A DNA stretch of 64,000 nucleotides from DASXVX01 sp036504075 (GTDB taxonomy: Bacteria; Bacillota; Sulfobacillia; Symbiobacteriales; Symbiobacteriaceae). Shown here piece after piece: positions 7,917 to 15,987 of this stretch. The notes under the pieces are model-generated. The model did no database searches. It was given only the letters and a program-made list of their open reading frames with translations, and was not told the origin of the DNA. A program made the translations under genes and the position numbers. Location of the stretch: assembly GCA_036504075.1 (NCBI GenBank), contig DASXVX010000052.1:186001-250000 (forward strand), written 5' to 3'. How positions within the stretch are numbered: the stretch's first letter is position 1; the number at the start of each line of letters is the position of its first letter.

Positions 7917-8810
7917 TCAGTCCGCGTCGAGCCGAAGCTCTCGGCCCACTACCTCCGGGCCTCCTGGACGGATGACGACCCGAGCGTTCCGGCAGAGCGG
8001 ATAGGTCCGCAACACCGGCTCGACGGCACGGAATAAGGCCTCGGCATCGGGACCGTACATGAAGAGAATGAACTCGTCCTGCCCGCGCTCGATGCCGTCA
8101 AACTCGCCCACACATGCTGCATCGATGGCATCGATCAGTTGGTCTTCGAGAGAGTCGGCGTCGTACCGCTCATAGACCTCGTCCGGCAGCCCGATGCAGT
8201 CGAGGTATACGAGCACGGCTTGTTGATCGGATTCGGCCATCTCGACCGCTTCTGTCTCCTCTAACGATTCTTCGGCGTCGCGCGGTGCGACACCGGCTAT
8301 GCTGGAAGCGCCTCGCGGGAGATCATCCGTGCGTGTCTGTGTCCTTGAAGTTTCGTCATCAGCGAGCAGCCTGGTGAGCCGTATCTCTACAAACCCTTGC
8401 CCACAGCCCCCATCCTTGGGGAGACCGCGAACCGCATCGGCTGACACGCGCGTCTCCGACACCGGCGTGATGAGGTCGGCATCCGAATAGGTCACCACGA
8501 ACATTGCTTTCAAGAGCGAATCCGCCCTGTAAAACTGGGGCAGTGGCCAATCCTCACGCCGCCAGGGACCCGGGGGCGTGACGAGCGGCCATTCGCCCGT
8601 GGTCAGACCGGGCGTTCCAAACTTTGCGACGAAAATCGCGTCAGCCGGCTTCTTGGCAAGGATGTCCGCGCCGGTCGGCGGGTGTTCGTACTTCGGGCCA
8701 AAGAAATACCCCAGAGCAGCGCCTCTGCGGTCCAGCCTGGCAATGACGCCAAGGCCGTACCCGCCTCCCCCCAGAGGAACCATGAACCAGTCGCCTTCCT
8801 TGACTGCCAC
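7917..8810 (-). CDS. Imm26-like immunity protein with extra C-terminal domain
   Basis: 297 residues from a GTG at 8810 with an AGAAGG site just upstream, about 33 bases after the RHS toxin stop at 8844. The N-terminal ~130 residues (VKEGDWFMVPLGGGGYGLGVIARL, given in parts: GDWFMVPLGGGGYGLGVI) have the hallmark of the Imm26 family, small beta-rich proteins that protect cells from polymorphic toxins. A linker rich in Glu and Ser (~165-195) leads to a second domain (LVYLDCIGLPDEVYERYD, then EFILFMYGPDAEALFRAVEPVL), an alpha/beta unit I could not name. Gene order makes it the cognate antitoxin of the GIY-YIG-like RHS tip. Whether both domains are needed is unknown. Confidence 0.75.
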   Translation of the reverse strand: MAVKEGDWFMVPLGGGGYGLGVIARLDRRGAALGYFFGPKYEHPPTGADILAKKPADAIFVAKFGTPGLTTGEWPLVTPPGPWRREDWPLPQFYRADSLLKAMFVVTYSDADLITPVSETRVSADAVRGLPKDGGCGQGFVEIRLTRLLADDETSRTQTRTDDLPRGASSIAGVAPRDAEESLEETEAVEMAESDQQAVLVYLDCIGLPDEVYERYDADSLEDQLIDAIDAACVGEFDGIERGQDEFILFMYGPDAEALFRAVEPVLRTYPLCRNARVVIRPGGPEVVGRELRLDAD

Positions 8811-8843
8811 CGCCTTCTTGCGCGTAGCGAATGCCCCCCATCT

Positions 8844-11800
8844 TTACCTGTCATTTAGACGATCCAGGAACTGCGTTGCAGCCTCCAGGTACTTCGCCTT
8901 GAACGGATTGAAATCCCAAATGGGCTTGATTTTGTTGAGGAAAGCCGTGTCCCTGTGCTCTTCGTATAGCATGTGCTCAAGCCCCCTTTGCTCAGGGTAG
9001 TCGTCGGTCCGGTACCGAGGGACGAAGTCATACTTGCCCTCATATTGCCTGAAGTGCTGCCCTGCACGGACAGCAAGGTTCTTTGTCCTGCCGGTGCGGA
9101 CGACCGTGCCGTCATTGTCTTCGAGAGTGTAGACTCCGCCTTTTGCCGCGCCTGCCTCCTGACAGTTGGAACCGCATCCGGCAGAGGCAACTTCCGGATC
9201 GTACCCGGTCAGCTTGAGGAACGCCGCCATGCCCGTCGCACCAACGGTGGCCATGGCGCCCACCGTCTCGTAGACCGCACGCCCCCGCTCATCGCCCAGA
9301 ACGGCTTGGTATCCCCGCTCCAGCACGTTGGCACTCTCGGGCTGCCAGTCCTTGCTGTTCGCCCCGATGATGTCGGCCACGCCGGAGAGGGCGCGGGAGC
9401 CGCCGTCGAGCATGGCGTACCCACCCGCCACGGCCGCGGGGCAGAAGACCACGCTGGCGCATCCCAGCCCCACAGCAAGGGAACCCGCGGCGATCTCCAT
9501 GGCTCCGGTCGCCACTTCGAAGACGCCCTGAGCCGCCACGTCCCAGCGGTAGTTAGCCGCCCAGTTTTCCACCGAATCCCACGCCCGGGTCATCCACTCC
9601 GGCCAGTGCCCGGACGGGTCCACCCATGCCAGCGGATTGCCCCAGGCGTAAGTGAACGGGTTGAACGTCCACGGCTGCCCCGGATTGCCAAAAGCCGTGT
9701 CTTCGGTCAGGAACCGGCCGGTCCCCGGCTGGTAGAACCGGGCGCCCATCAGGTAAAGCCCGGTGGTGCTGTCCTGGTACGCCCCGGCGAAGCGGAACGG
9801 GTTCGGGAAGTCGCCGCTCTTGCCAGTGGCCTGGCCGTAGGCATCGTAACCGTAGCTGGCCACCGGGTGTCCCGTGGCGTCAGTCAGTCCCCGGACGTCA
9901 CCGTGTGCGTCAAAAAGATAGTACGACTTCCCAGCGTTTTCCACCTGCCGAAGCAGCGGACCGCCGGCCGAAATCGTCCTGGCGACAAAATGGTCTGTCC
10001 CGTCCGTCTCCAGGTACAGCGAGTTTCGATCCCAGTGGAACCGGGTGTCACTGCCGTTCTTCGGCTTCCGGAGCAGCAGCCGGCCGTCGCCGTCGTATCG
10101 GTAGTCGATGTGATTTCCGTCAAGCATGTCGACGCCGGTGAGCCGGTTCAGCCAATCGTACGAGAACCGGCTCCGGCCGTCAGTCTTCTCGTTGCCGTTG
10201 TTGTCCCAACCGTAAGTGAAGTCTCCCGCCGGTCCGGATTCGCTGGTCAGGCGATTGTTGTGGTCGAAGCCGTAGCGGGTCGTCTGCTTGGTCTTCGCTC
10301 CGGTGGCATCCGTCAGAGTGACGTCCTGCTGAAGCCGGTTCCCCGCCAGGTCGAATTGGTAGTGCGTCCACTCCACCGTTTTGCTGGTTGTGTCGGTGAC
10401 GGTGGCGTCCGTCAGGCGATTCAGCCCGTCGGTGTACTGGTAGTCCGTCGAGCGGCCCGGCTCGGTCCGCTGGGTGACGTTGCTCGCTCCGTCGTACCGG
10501 TAGCCATACTGCCCCAAGGTTGAGCCGTCCCTGGCCTGCCAGTTGACGGAGATGGGCCGGTTAGCGGTGTCGTAACCGAAGTGCCCGGATGCGCCATTCG
10601 GGTAGCTGATGCTGGTCTGGTTATTGGCCGCGTCGTAGCCGAGGAAGATGCGGTTCCAGTCCGGGTCCGCGATGAAGTGGAGCCGGCCAGCATCGTCATA
10701 CCAGTACGTGGTCGTGGTCCCGTCCGAACCGGTTGACACCTTCGGGCCGACAGGTCCGGTCACCACATGACCATCCGTGATGCTCGTGACCTTCCCCACG
10801 GCATCGTACTGGTAGAAGAGCCCCCGCCCGTCGGGCTGCGTCAGAACCCGCACCCGGCTAGTGCCGGGCCAGTAGTCGTAGCGAGTCTGGTCGGTTTTCC
10901 CGGCGGTGGTGTCGGTCATGACCGTCCGGCGGCCCGCCTTATCGTACTGGAAGGCGGTGGTGGTATCGCCGGCGGCCACTCGGGTGAGCCGGTTCAGCGG
11001 GTCGTACTCCCGGGTAAGCTGATGACCGTTGCGGTCGAGGGTCTGCCAGAGGTTACCCTCCTGGTCATACTGTCGGGTTTCCGTCTTGCCCAGGGCATCC
11101 GTCATGCTGATGAGCCGGCCCGCCGGGTCGTACCCATACTTCCAGACCCCACCCTGGGCGTCGTGGACTTCCGTGAGATTGCCGGCCGGATCAGAGACGT
11201 AATTCGCCTCCCGCAGGGGCTTGGCGGCCTGGGGATCATGGGGGCCGTACTCCTGCACCTTCGTGATGCGATTCCCGGCGTCGTAGGTCATGGCCGTCAC
11301 GTTGCCCAGCGGGTCCTTCACCCAGTTCACGTTGGCGGGCATCGTCGGGGTCCGGCAGTCGGCCACCTGGTAGCAGTAAGTGGTGGTCGCCTCATCTTTC
11401 GTGTCGGCCGCCGAGGTGACGGCGGTCACCCGGTTGCGCTCGTCGTACCGGTACTGGGTGACGTTACCCAGGGGATCGGTCACCTTCGCCAGGTTCCCGG
11501 CGGGGTCGTAATCATACCGGGTGGGCAGCCCCAGGCCCTCTTCGGGAACCACCTGGACCTTCTTGGTGTCCGAGTCCCACCGGCCGGTGGCGACCAGAAC
11601 CGCACGCTGGTCATCCAGGTATGTGTACTGCGTGGTGGTCGGTGTCCGGTCGTCCCATTCCAGCACCTTGCGGTTCAGCTCGTCGTAGGCGATGGCGGAG
11701 GACACCTGATCCGTCACCTGTTGGCCATCCAAGGTCTGGTACGAGTACCGCTGCGCGCTGCCGATGAAACGGTGGATGGTGTCGTAGTTGTACTCCACCG

Positions 11801-11885
11801 GGAGCGCCGCCGTGCCGCCCACGATGACGGCCATGTCCCACAGGGCGTAATCGTACGTCTGCGTCCCGCCGTTGGCGTCATCCAC
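8844..11885 (-). CDS. RHS repeat protein, C-terminal part with GIY-YIG-like toxin tip
   Basis: This is the second half of one RHS protein. The reading frame actually extends back to ~12010, and the GTG at 11885 is only an internal codon. It holds ~25 YD repeats of the type YDxxGxLxxxxxxxG that build the RHS shell, then the core end YLMGARFYQPGTGRFLTEDT and the boundary AWVDPSGHWPEW (~residue 735), after which the variable tip begins. A hydrophobic pre-toxin region (~740-880) is followed by ~110 residues reading GGVYTLEDNDGTVVRTGRTK, then LAVRAGQH and a conserved Glu region RGLEHMLYEEH. The pattern VYxLxD..G.V.R.GRT..L..R..QH fits GIY-YIG (URI-type) nuclease toxins of polymorphic systems. The immunity gene follows. 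Likely a DNA-cutting contact-dependent toxin; nuclease class is inferred. Confidence 0.85.
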   Translation of the reverse strand: MDDANGGTQTYDYALWDMAVIVGGTAALPVEYNYDTIHRFIGSAQRYSYQTLDGQQVTDQVSSAIAYDELNRKVLEWDDRTPTTTQYTYLDDQRAVLVATGRWDSDTKKVQVVPEEGLGLPTRYDYDPAGNLAKVTDPLGNVTQYRYDERNRVTAVTSAADTKDEATTTYCYQVADCRTPTMPANVNWVKDPLGNVTAMTYDAGNRITKVQEYGPHDPQAAKPLREANYVSDPAGNLTEVHDAQGGVWKYGYDPAGRLISMTDALGKTETRQYDQEGNLWQTLDRNGHQLTREYDPLNRLTRVAAGDTTTAFQYDKAGRRTVMTDTTAGKTDQTRYDYWPGTSRVRVLTQPDGRGLFYQYDAVGKVTSITDGHVVTGPVGPKVSTGSDGTTTTYWYDDAGRLHFIADPDWNRIFLGYDAANNQTSISYPNGASGHFGYDTANRPISVNWQARDGSTLGQYGYRYDGASNVTQRTEPGRSTDYQYTDGLNRLTDATVTDTTSKTVEWTHYQFDLAGNRLQQDVTLTDATGAKTKQTTRYGFDHNNRLTSESGPAGDFTYGWDNNGNEKTDGRSRFSYDWLNRLTGVDMLDGNHIDYRYDGDGRLLLRKPKNGSDTRFHWDRNSLYLETDGTDHFVARTISAGGPLLRQVENAGKSYYLFDAHGDVRGLTDATGHPVASYGYDAYGQATGKSGDFPNPFRFAGAYQDSTTGLYLMGARFYQPGTGRFLTEDTAFGNPGQPWTFNPFTYAWGNPLAWVDPSGHWPEWMTRAWDSVENWAANYRWDVAAQGVFEVATGAMEIAAGSLAVGLGCASVVFCPAAVAGGYAMLDGGSRALSGVADIIGANSKDWQPESANVLERGYQAVLGDERGRAVYETVGAMATVGATGMAAFLKLTGYDPEVASAGCGSNCQEAGAAKGGVYTLEDNDGTVVRTGRTKNLAVRAGQHFRQYEGKYDFVPRYRTDDYPEQRGLEHMLYEEHRDTAFLNKIKPIWDFNPFKAKYLEAATQFLDRLNDR

Positions 11886-11890
11886 CTGTT

Positions 11891-14347
11891 TCAGCCGGCC
11901 CGCCTTGTCGTACTGGAAGGTCGTCGCCTCGGTGTAGCCCTCTTCCCGGGTCCCGTCATTTCCGTCGGGGACGACCCGATACGGGCCACGCTGAGTGTCC
12001 GGAAGGTTCCGCGGGTTGGATACTCCGTCCGGTTGCCGGCGGGGTCTTCCGCAAAGGTCAGGCTGCCGGACGGGGCGTACCGGTAGGTCGTCACCCCCAG
12101 CGGCGTCGTGACGGTGCGCGGCTGGCCGGTGGAGAAGTAGGCGTACTTCACCTCCTGGCCAACCCCGTTCGTCTCCCGGCTCTTCCGGCCGAGCGCGTCA
12201 AGGGTGGTCTCCGCGACGAGGCCCAGGTTGTCCCGCACCTGCCGCGTACTGGTGGACGGGTAGTACTGGAAAGTCGTCACCATGGGCTGGTCGCCGGTGC
12301 TGCGCGGGCCGGTGACGGTGTGGATCTGGCCGTCGGGATAATAGGTGTAGCTGGTGACGCCCAGAACCGTCTCCTTGCCAGATGTGGGGTCCTTGTACTT
12401 CTCAGTCCTGGTCAGGAGATTGCCGGTGTCGTCATAGTCCAGCTTCGTGCTGAACCCGAGCGGCCGCGTGATCAGAACGGGCAGGTTGAACCGGGGATGA
12501 TACTGCCAGGTGGTATGCTCCCCGACGGCGTTAGTCTCCGAGATCAGGTTCCCGCGATCATCGTACTGCCGTCCGGTGTCCCCCAGGTTCTTGCTCCGGT
12601 AGTGGGTGACGTTGTTGTCGTCGTCGTACCCGAACTCTTCGAAGTGGTTCAGGGCATCCCAGCGACGCAAAACCCGGCCCAGGTCGTCGTAGAAAAGAGT
12701 CGTGACGCCGCCCTCCGGGTCGGTGACCGTGGTCTTGAACTCCAGCGGATTGTAATCGTAGACCGTGGGGTGCCCGTCGGCGTCGTACACGTTGTGGACG
12801 CGCCCGGAGGTCGGGTAGTAGTCAACCCGCTGCGCCGGTGCGACGGCATCGGCGGAGATGTCGGCGGCCAGGGGTCCCTTGATCCAATCCAGCTTGTGAT
12901 TGTCGTAGTGAAAGTGGGTGTGGACGCCATCCGGGTCGTCAGTGCGAACCAGGTCGCCCGTGGCCGGGTCGTACGAGTAGGTCCAGGTCTGCCCCACCGG
13001 GTCGGTGATCGTCTGAATGCGCCCGGCGTCATCCCGCAGGATGCCAAACCGGTGCCCGTCGGCGTCCGTGATCGTCGACCGGCGCGGATTGGCCGGGTCG
13101 GGCTCGAACCGGACCGCGTTGCCGTTCCGGTCGATAATGCGGGAGAGCCGGCCGGTGCGCGTAAACGAGTACCGCTGGTCAGCCCGATCCGTGAGTTGAT
13201 ACGTGCCGTCCGAACGCAGTTCCAGATGCTCGAACACGCCCGGCTCGGCCTTGAAGCTGCCGTCGCCCTGCAGCGTGTAAACTGCGTGCCGGCCGCTGGG
13301 CAGGACCACCCGGGCGCCGGTAGGGAGCGAAATGATCCGCGTGTCGAAGTTGAAGCTCCAGTGCGGGCCAAAGGACTGATCCTCGTTGCCGAAAGCGTTG
13401 TAGGTGCGTTCGATCTGCACCACCGGGCCCTTGCTCTGCTCCACGCGGGCGTCGGTGTAGGTCCGGACGAAGTTGCCGAAGGTGATACTCACACCCTTCA
13501 CATACTGCGTCCACGACACGTAGCCGATGTTGCGCCGGAAGCTGCCCCGCACCGGTGTGTTGAAAAGGAGCGCCGCCACTTCGGCCCGGGTCGCAGCCTG
13601 TGTGCCCGCGAACGCCTGGTTCTCCGGGAACAGGCCGGTCAGAGATGCCTTCCCGATCAGGCGGGCCTTGTAAGCGGACTGGACCCAACCGGCAAACCAG
13701 TCATCCTGCTTTTTGATGTCCGAATACGGAAGCCCGCTCAGGTCGGACGCCGGATCAAGACCGGCCGCGGCGGCCACCATCTTGACGAGTTGCCCCCGGG
13801 TCACGTGGCCTTCCGGATCGAAGGTGCCGTCCGGGAGGCCATTTACCGCGCCGATGGCAACCGCCGCCTGGATGTAGCCTTGCCTGGCGGCCCAGTGGTC
13901 GCTCAGGTGGGGATCCGTGAAGGTCAGCTTGCCGTTGGGAGCCGGGTCTTCATCTACACGCCGGACCAACAGGGCCGCCGTCTCGCCCCGCTTCACCGGG
14001 TTGACCGGACGGAAGGTGCCGCCAGGGTACCCCTGCATGACGCCGAGGCTGCGCATGATGTCGATGGCCACGCAGGCCCAGTCGGTGTCTTTGACATCGG
14101 GGAACTTCGAATGACAGACGCTCGCCGGCGGCGGCGTAGGGGCCGGGCTTTGGCCATCTTCCTCGGGCTTTACGGGCGTGGCGTGAGGGACTGGCTTGGA
14201 CACCCGAATCCGGTTCGGAGTCTGGGGGCCGGGGGCCGGGAGTGCGGCTGCTTGAGCGGGGGCCCGCTCGGTTTGGAACGGTAACACCACTGCGAAGACG
14301 AGGAGCCAGCAGAGCCGTCGAGACCATCCGGAATGCCTGCGGAACAC
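11891..14347 (-). CDS. SLH-domain RHS protein, N-terminal part (same gene, split by frameshift)
   Basis: Start at GTG 14347 (or 14350), 7 bases after GGAGG; residues further upstream do not fit. A signal peptide comes first (RRLCWLLVFAVVLPF then APAQA). Three SLH domains follow at ~70-235: KFPDVKDTDWACVAIDIMRS, LSDHWAARQGYIQAAVAIGA and YSDIKKQDDWFAGWVQSAYK, each ending in the TRxE/KRGE type helix. They would anchor the protein to secondary cell-wall polymer. A DUF6531-like segment and ~12 YD repeats (YDPATGDLVRTDDPDG and similar) follow. At ~12000-12015 the frame breaks: after NRTEYPT the repeats continue in the next frame (NLPDTQRGPYRVVPDGND), and this frame ends in unrelated residues at 11891. 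Rejoined, the protein would be ~1,840 residues. Confidence 0.88.
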   Translation of the reverse strand: MFRRHSGWSRRLCWLLVFAVVLPFQTERAPAQAAALPAPGPQTPNRIRVSKPVPHATPVKPEEDGQSPAPTPPPASVCHSKFPDVKDTDWACVAIDIMRSLGVMQGYPGGTFRPVNPVKRGETAALLVRRVDEDPAPNGKLTFTDPHLSDHWAARQGYIQAAVAIGAVNGLPDGTFDPEGHVTRGQLVKMVAAAAGLDPASDLSGLPYSDIKKQDDWFAGWVQSAYKARLIGKASLTGLFPENQAFAGTQAATRAEVAALLFNTPVRGSFRRNIGYVSWTQYVKGVSITFGNFVRTYTDARVEQSKGPVVQIERTYNAFGNEDQSFGPHWSFNFDTRIISLPTGARVVLPSGRHAVYTLQGDGSFKAEPGVFEHLELRSDGTYQLTDRADQRYSFTRTGRLSRIIDRNGNAVRFEPDPANPRRSTITDADGHRFGILRDDAGRIQTITDPVGQTWTYSYDPATGDLVRTDDPDGVHTHFHYDNHKLDWIKGPLAADISADAVAPAQRVDYYPTSGRVHNVYDADGHPTVYDYNPLEFKTTVTDPEGGVTTLFYDDLGRVLRRWDALNHFEEFGYDDDNNVTHYRSKNLGDTGRQYDDRGNLISETNAVGEHTTWQYHPRFNLPVLITRPLGFSTKLDYDDTGNLLTRTEKYKDPTSGKETVLGVTSYTYYPDGQIHTVTGPRSTGDQPMVTTFQYYPSTSTRQVRDNLGLVAETTLDALGRKSRETNGVGQEVKYAYFSTGQPRTVTTPLGVTTYRYAPSGSLTFAEDPAGNRTEYPTRGTFRTLSVARIGSSPTEMTGPGKRATPRRRPSSTTRRAG

Positions 14348-14433
14348 CACAACACCTCCAGGGATGTGGGGGCCCATCAGAAACCGACCACAGTTGGGTC
14401 GCTCCGATGTGTTTGCACCCATAATCTGGAATA

Positions 14434-14439
14434 ATTGTA
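14434..14439 (-). promoter_or_regulatory. Possible -10 box of the RHS gene
   Basis: TACAAT on the minus strand, ~90 bases upstream of the chosen RHS start, in a locally A+T-rich patch (TACAATTATTCC). No good -35 hexamer lies 17 bases further up, so this is only a weak prediction. Confidence 0.3.
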
Positions 14440-14861
14440 GCGCCGCAGAATCGTGACGCGGAATCAGTCTATTTGCATAGCAATGCATATTTTGTTGCTC
14501 AGACTCTCGCTGAAACTCCTGCGCTCGTGGAGAACTGAATCAGCATTACCTGGCCTTTGGACAGCATCTCGCGCGTTCAAGCCGAAATCGTAGGGCGAGT
14601 TAGGGCCGGAAAAGCCCTCTCCCGGATACAATCTGGTCAAGAACGGCCGCAAACACCCACCTATTGGAAATGGGAAGGCGCTTGCGGCTTCATATTCGGA
14701 CAGGCTCTTCGTGGCCCGGATCCTCGGTTCCGTATGTTGGGCACCCTATGGGAACCGCTGATGAAACAGGCTGAAGCCGCCGATTCGGCGGTGCAAGGTG
14801 TCCCCGGACAATCTGGGGACACCGGGGGCGTTTGGCCGGTAATCATAACCACTGCTGCACA

Positions 14862-14902
14862 AAAAGAGCCCCATTCCCCTTGTTCACAAAAGGGGGTGGG
14901 GC
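14862..14902 (-). terminator. Rho-independent terminator, leftward
   Basis: On the minus strand GCCCCACCCCCTT and AAGGGGAATGGGGC form a stem around an 8-base loop (TTGTGAAC), followed directly by TCTTTTTG. The stem has a small bulge. The shape is a standard terminator, but no leftward gene lies immediately upstream of it; the transposon genes to its right run rightward. Confidence 0.6.
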
Positions 14903-15175
14903 ATCGTGTCCGCGATCAACATCCTAGATTAGCACGGACAGCATCGAACGTTTTCGAGGACTTTTATTTGGGTCCAGGGGGCGGCGGGAAATATCTATAG
15001 TCCTAAGCCCCTATCTAGGTAGCTTTCGAGGCGATTGTTACGTCCCGAGTTCTTTGGCCAAATTGGATCGGATTTGCTCAGATTCCCTGAGCCACCTCCG
15101 GGATGGTGCAGGGGATCTTTCTGTATGCAGGCGACCTGTTGGCGGTTAGGAGGTGCGTCGCCCATGGCGCTCAAT

Positions 15176-15221
15176 GCAAAAAACCCCTGGGGGTAAATGC
15201 TTGCAGGCATCCCCAGGGGTT
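15176..15221 (-). terminator. Rho-independent terminator, leftward
   Basis: Perfect 11-base arms AACCCCTGGGG (15182-15192) and CCCCAGGGGTT (15211-15221) enclose an 18-base loop that can itself pair (ATGC/GCAT). Read on the minus strand the stem runs into TTTTTTG. It is a strong terminator shape, lying between the transposon's first gene and the RHS region. Confidence 0.65.
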
Positions 15222-15255
15222 CTCCCAATACCATAAGCCATGGGCTTATTAAGGC

Positions 15256-15987
15256 ATGTTTATTGTAGACCACATCGGAGACAGCATCAACGAGTACCGC
15301 CTGCTTGGCGGCAGGTACTTTCCGGCAACCTGCCCAGAGTGTAGCCGGAGCGAGAAGTTCCGGCGGCATGGCCATTACATGCACAATGTCGGCGACGGTG
15401 AACCAGTCCCCATTTTCCGGTTCCGCTGCAGCCATCGAGGCTGTCGCCAGGCTTTTGCGGTGGTGCCCGATCTGTTCACACCGAATCAGTCGCTCCCGAC
15501 CGCTACCGAAGAGCAAGCGGTCCTTCAATATGCGGCGACCCGCGGCACCTGCAAGCAGGTGGCCGAGTCTGTCGGCGTCAGTGCCACCACGGTCTGGCGG
15601 TGGGTACAGTGCGCCGCGTCCCGGGTGGAGCCGTGGGTATCGGACCTTCAGGATGCCCTGGTGGGCTCCTACGTGGCCGTCCAGGTGGACGATACGCTCC
15701 GGACTCGCTGGCGGCGTCGCAGGCTCCGGCTGGAGGGCAAGGTCACGCAGTTGTTGTTGCTTGACCGCCTGCCGTGGCTGGTCAAGCAGTGCCGAGCAAC
15801 GGTAACGGACATGCTGCGTCGGGAGCTGGCTTGGTCAGACCCCGTGACCTGGCCGGCGACCTGTCTCGGCTTTTGCCGCCAAGTGCTTCCGGGGCTGGCT
15901 GGCAGCAATTCTGCCACACACAAACCGGAAAAGCGTGGTTCCTTCCAGGCTGGTACAGTGGGCCATGGAGGTGAACCCCATGGATGA
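15256..15987 (+). CDS. Zinc-ribbon/HTH transposon-associated protein (DUF6431-like)
   Basis: 243 residues. A CPEC at ~27-30 followed by FRFRCSHRGCRQAF (~58-71) gives a CxxC...CxxxxC zinc ribbon typical of proteins that precede Mu/Tn552-type transposase genes. A helix-turn-helix follows (TCKQVAESVGVSATTVWRWVQ in essence, ~100-118). The last third is Arg-rich and may be a DNA-binding tail. Its stop overlaps the start of the transposase by 8 bases, showing a translationally coupled transposon operon. The likely role is recognition of transposon ends or of the target, inferred from position. The final ~40 residues look unconserved and the original C-terminus may have shifted. Confidence 0.65.
   Translation: MFIVDHIGDSINEYRLLGGRYFPATCPECSRSEKFRRHGHYMHNVGDGEPVPIFRFRCSHRGCRQAFAVVPDLFTPNQSLPTATEEQAVLQYAATRGTCKQVAESVGVSATTVWRWVQCAASRVEPWVSDLQDALVGSYVAVQVDDTLRTRWRRRRLRLEGKVTQLLLLDRLPWLVKQCRATVTDMLRRELAWSDPVTWPATCLGFCRQVLPGLAGSNSATHKPEKRGSFQAGTVGHGGEPHG

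Larger units (their letters stand above)
14360..15255. other. Intergenic region between RHS gene and transposon
   Basis: No coding region could be supported. It contains the RHS 5' region, a hairpin with 9-base arms GGTGTCCCC/GGGGACACC at 14797-14823, and two leftward terminator-like hairpins (14862-14902 and 15178-15221, listed separately). A small palindrome ATAAGCC-ATG-GGCTTAT occurs just before the first transposon gene at ~15233-15249. Transposon end repeats could not be fixed. Confidence 0.45.

Noticed and set aside
8973..14284. Long plus-strand frames opposite the RHS gene (8973-10523, 10767-12086, 12320-14284).
   Set aside because: They mirror the codon periodicity of the RHS repeats; their translations are low-complexity, rich in V, G, R and P, with no domain or ribosome site.
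14557..15000. Plus-strand frame of 147 codons between the RHS gene and the transposon.
   Set aside because: It runs through two hairpins, has no recognisable domain and no good start site.
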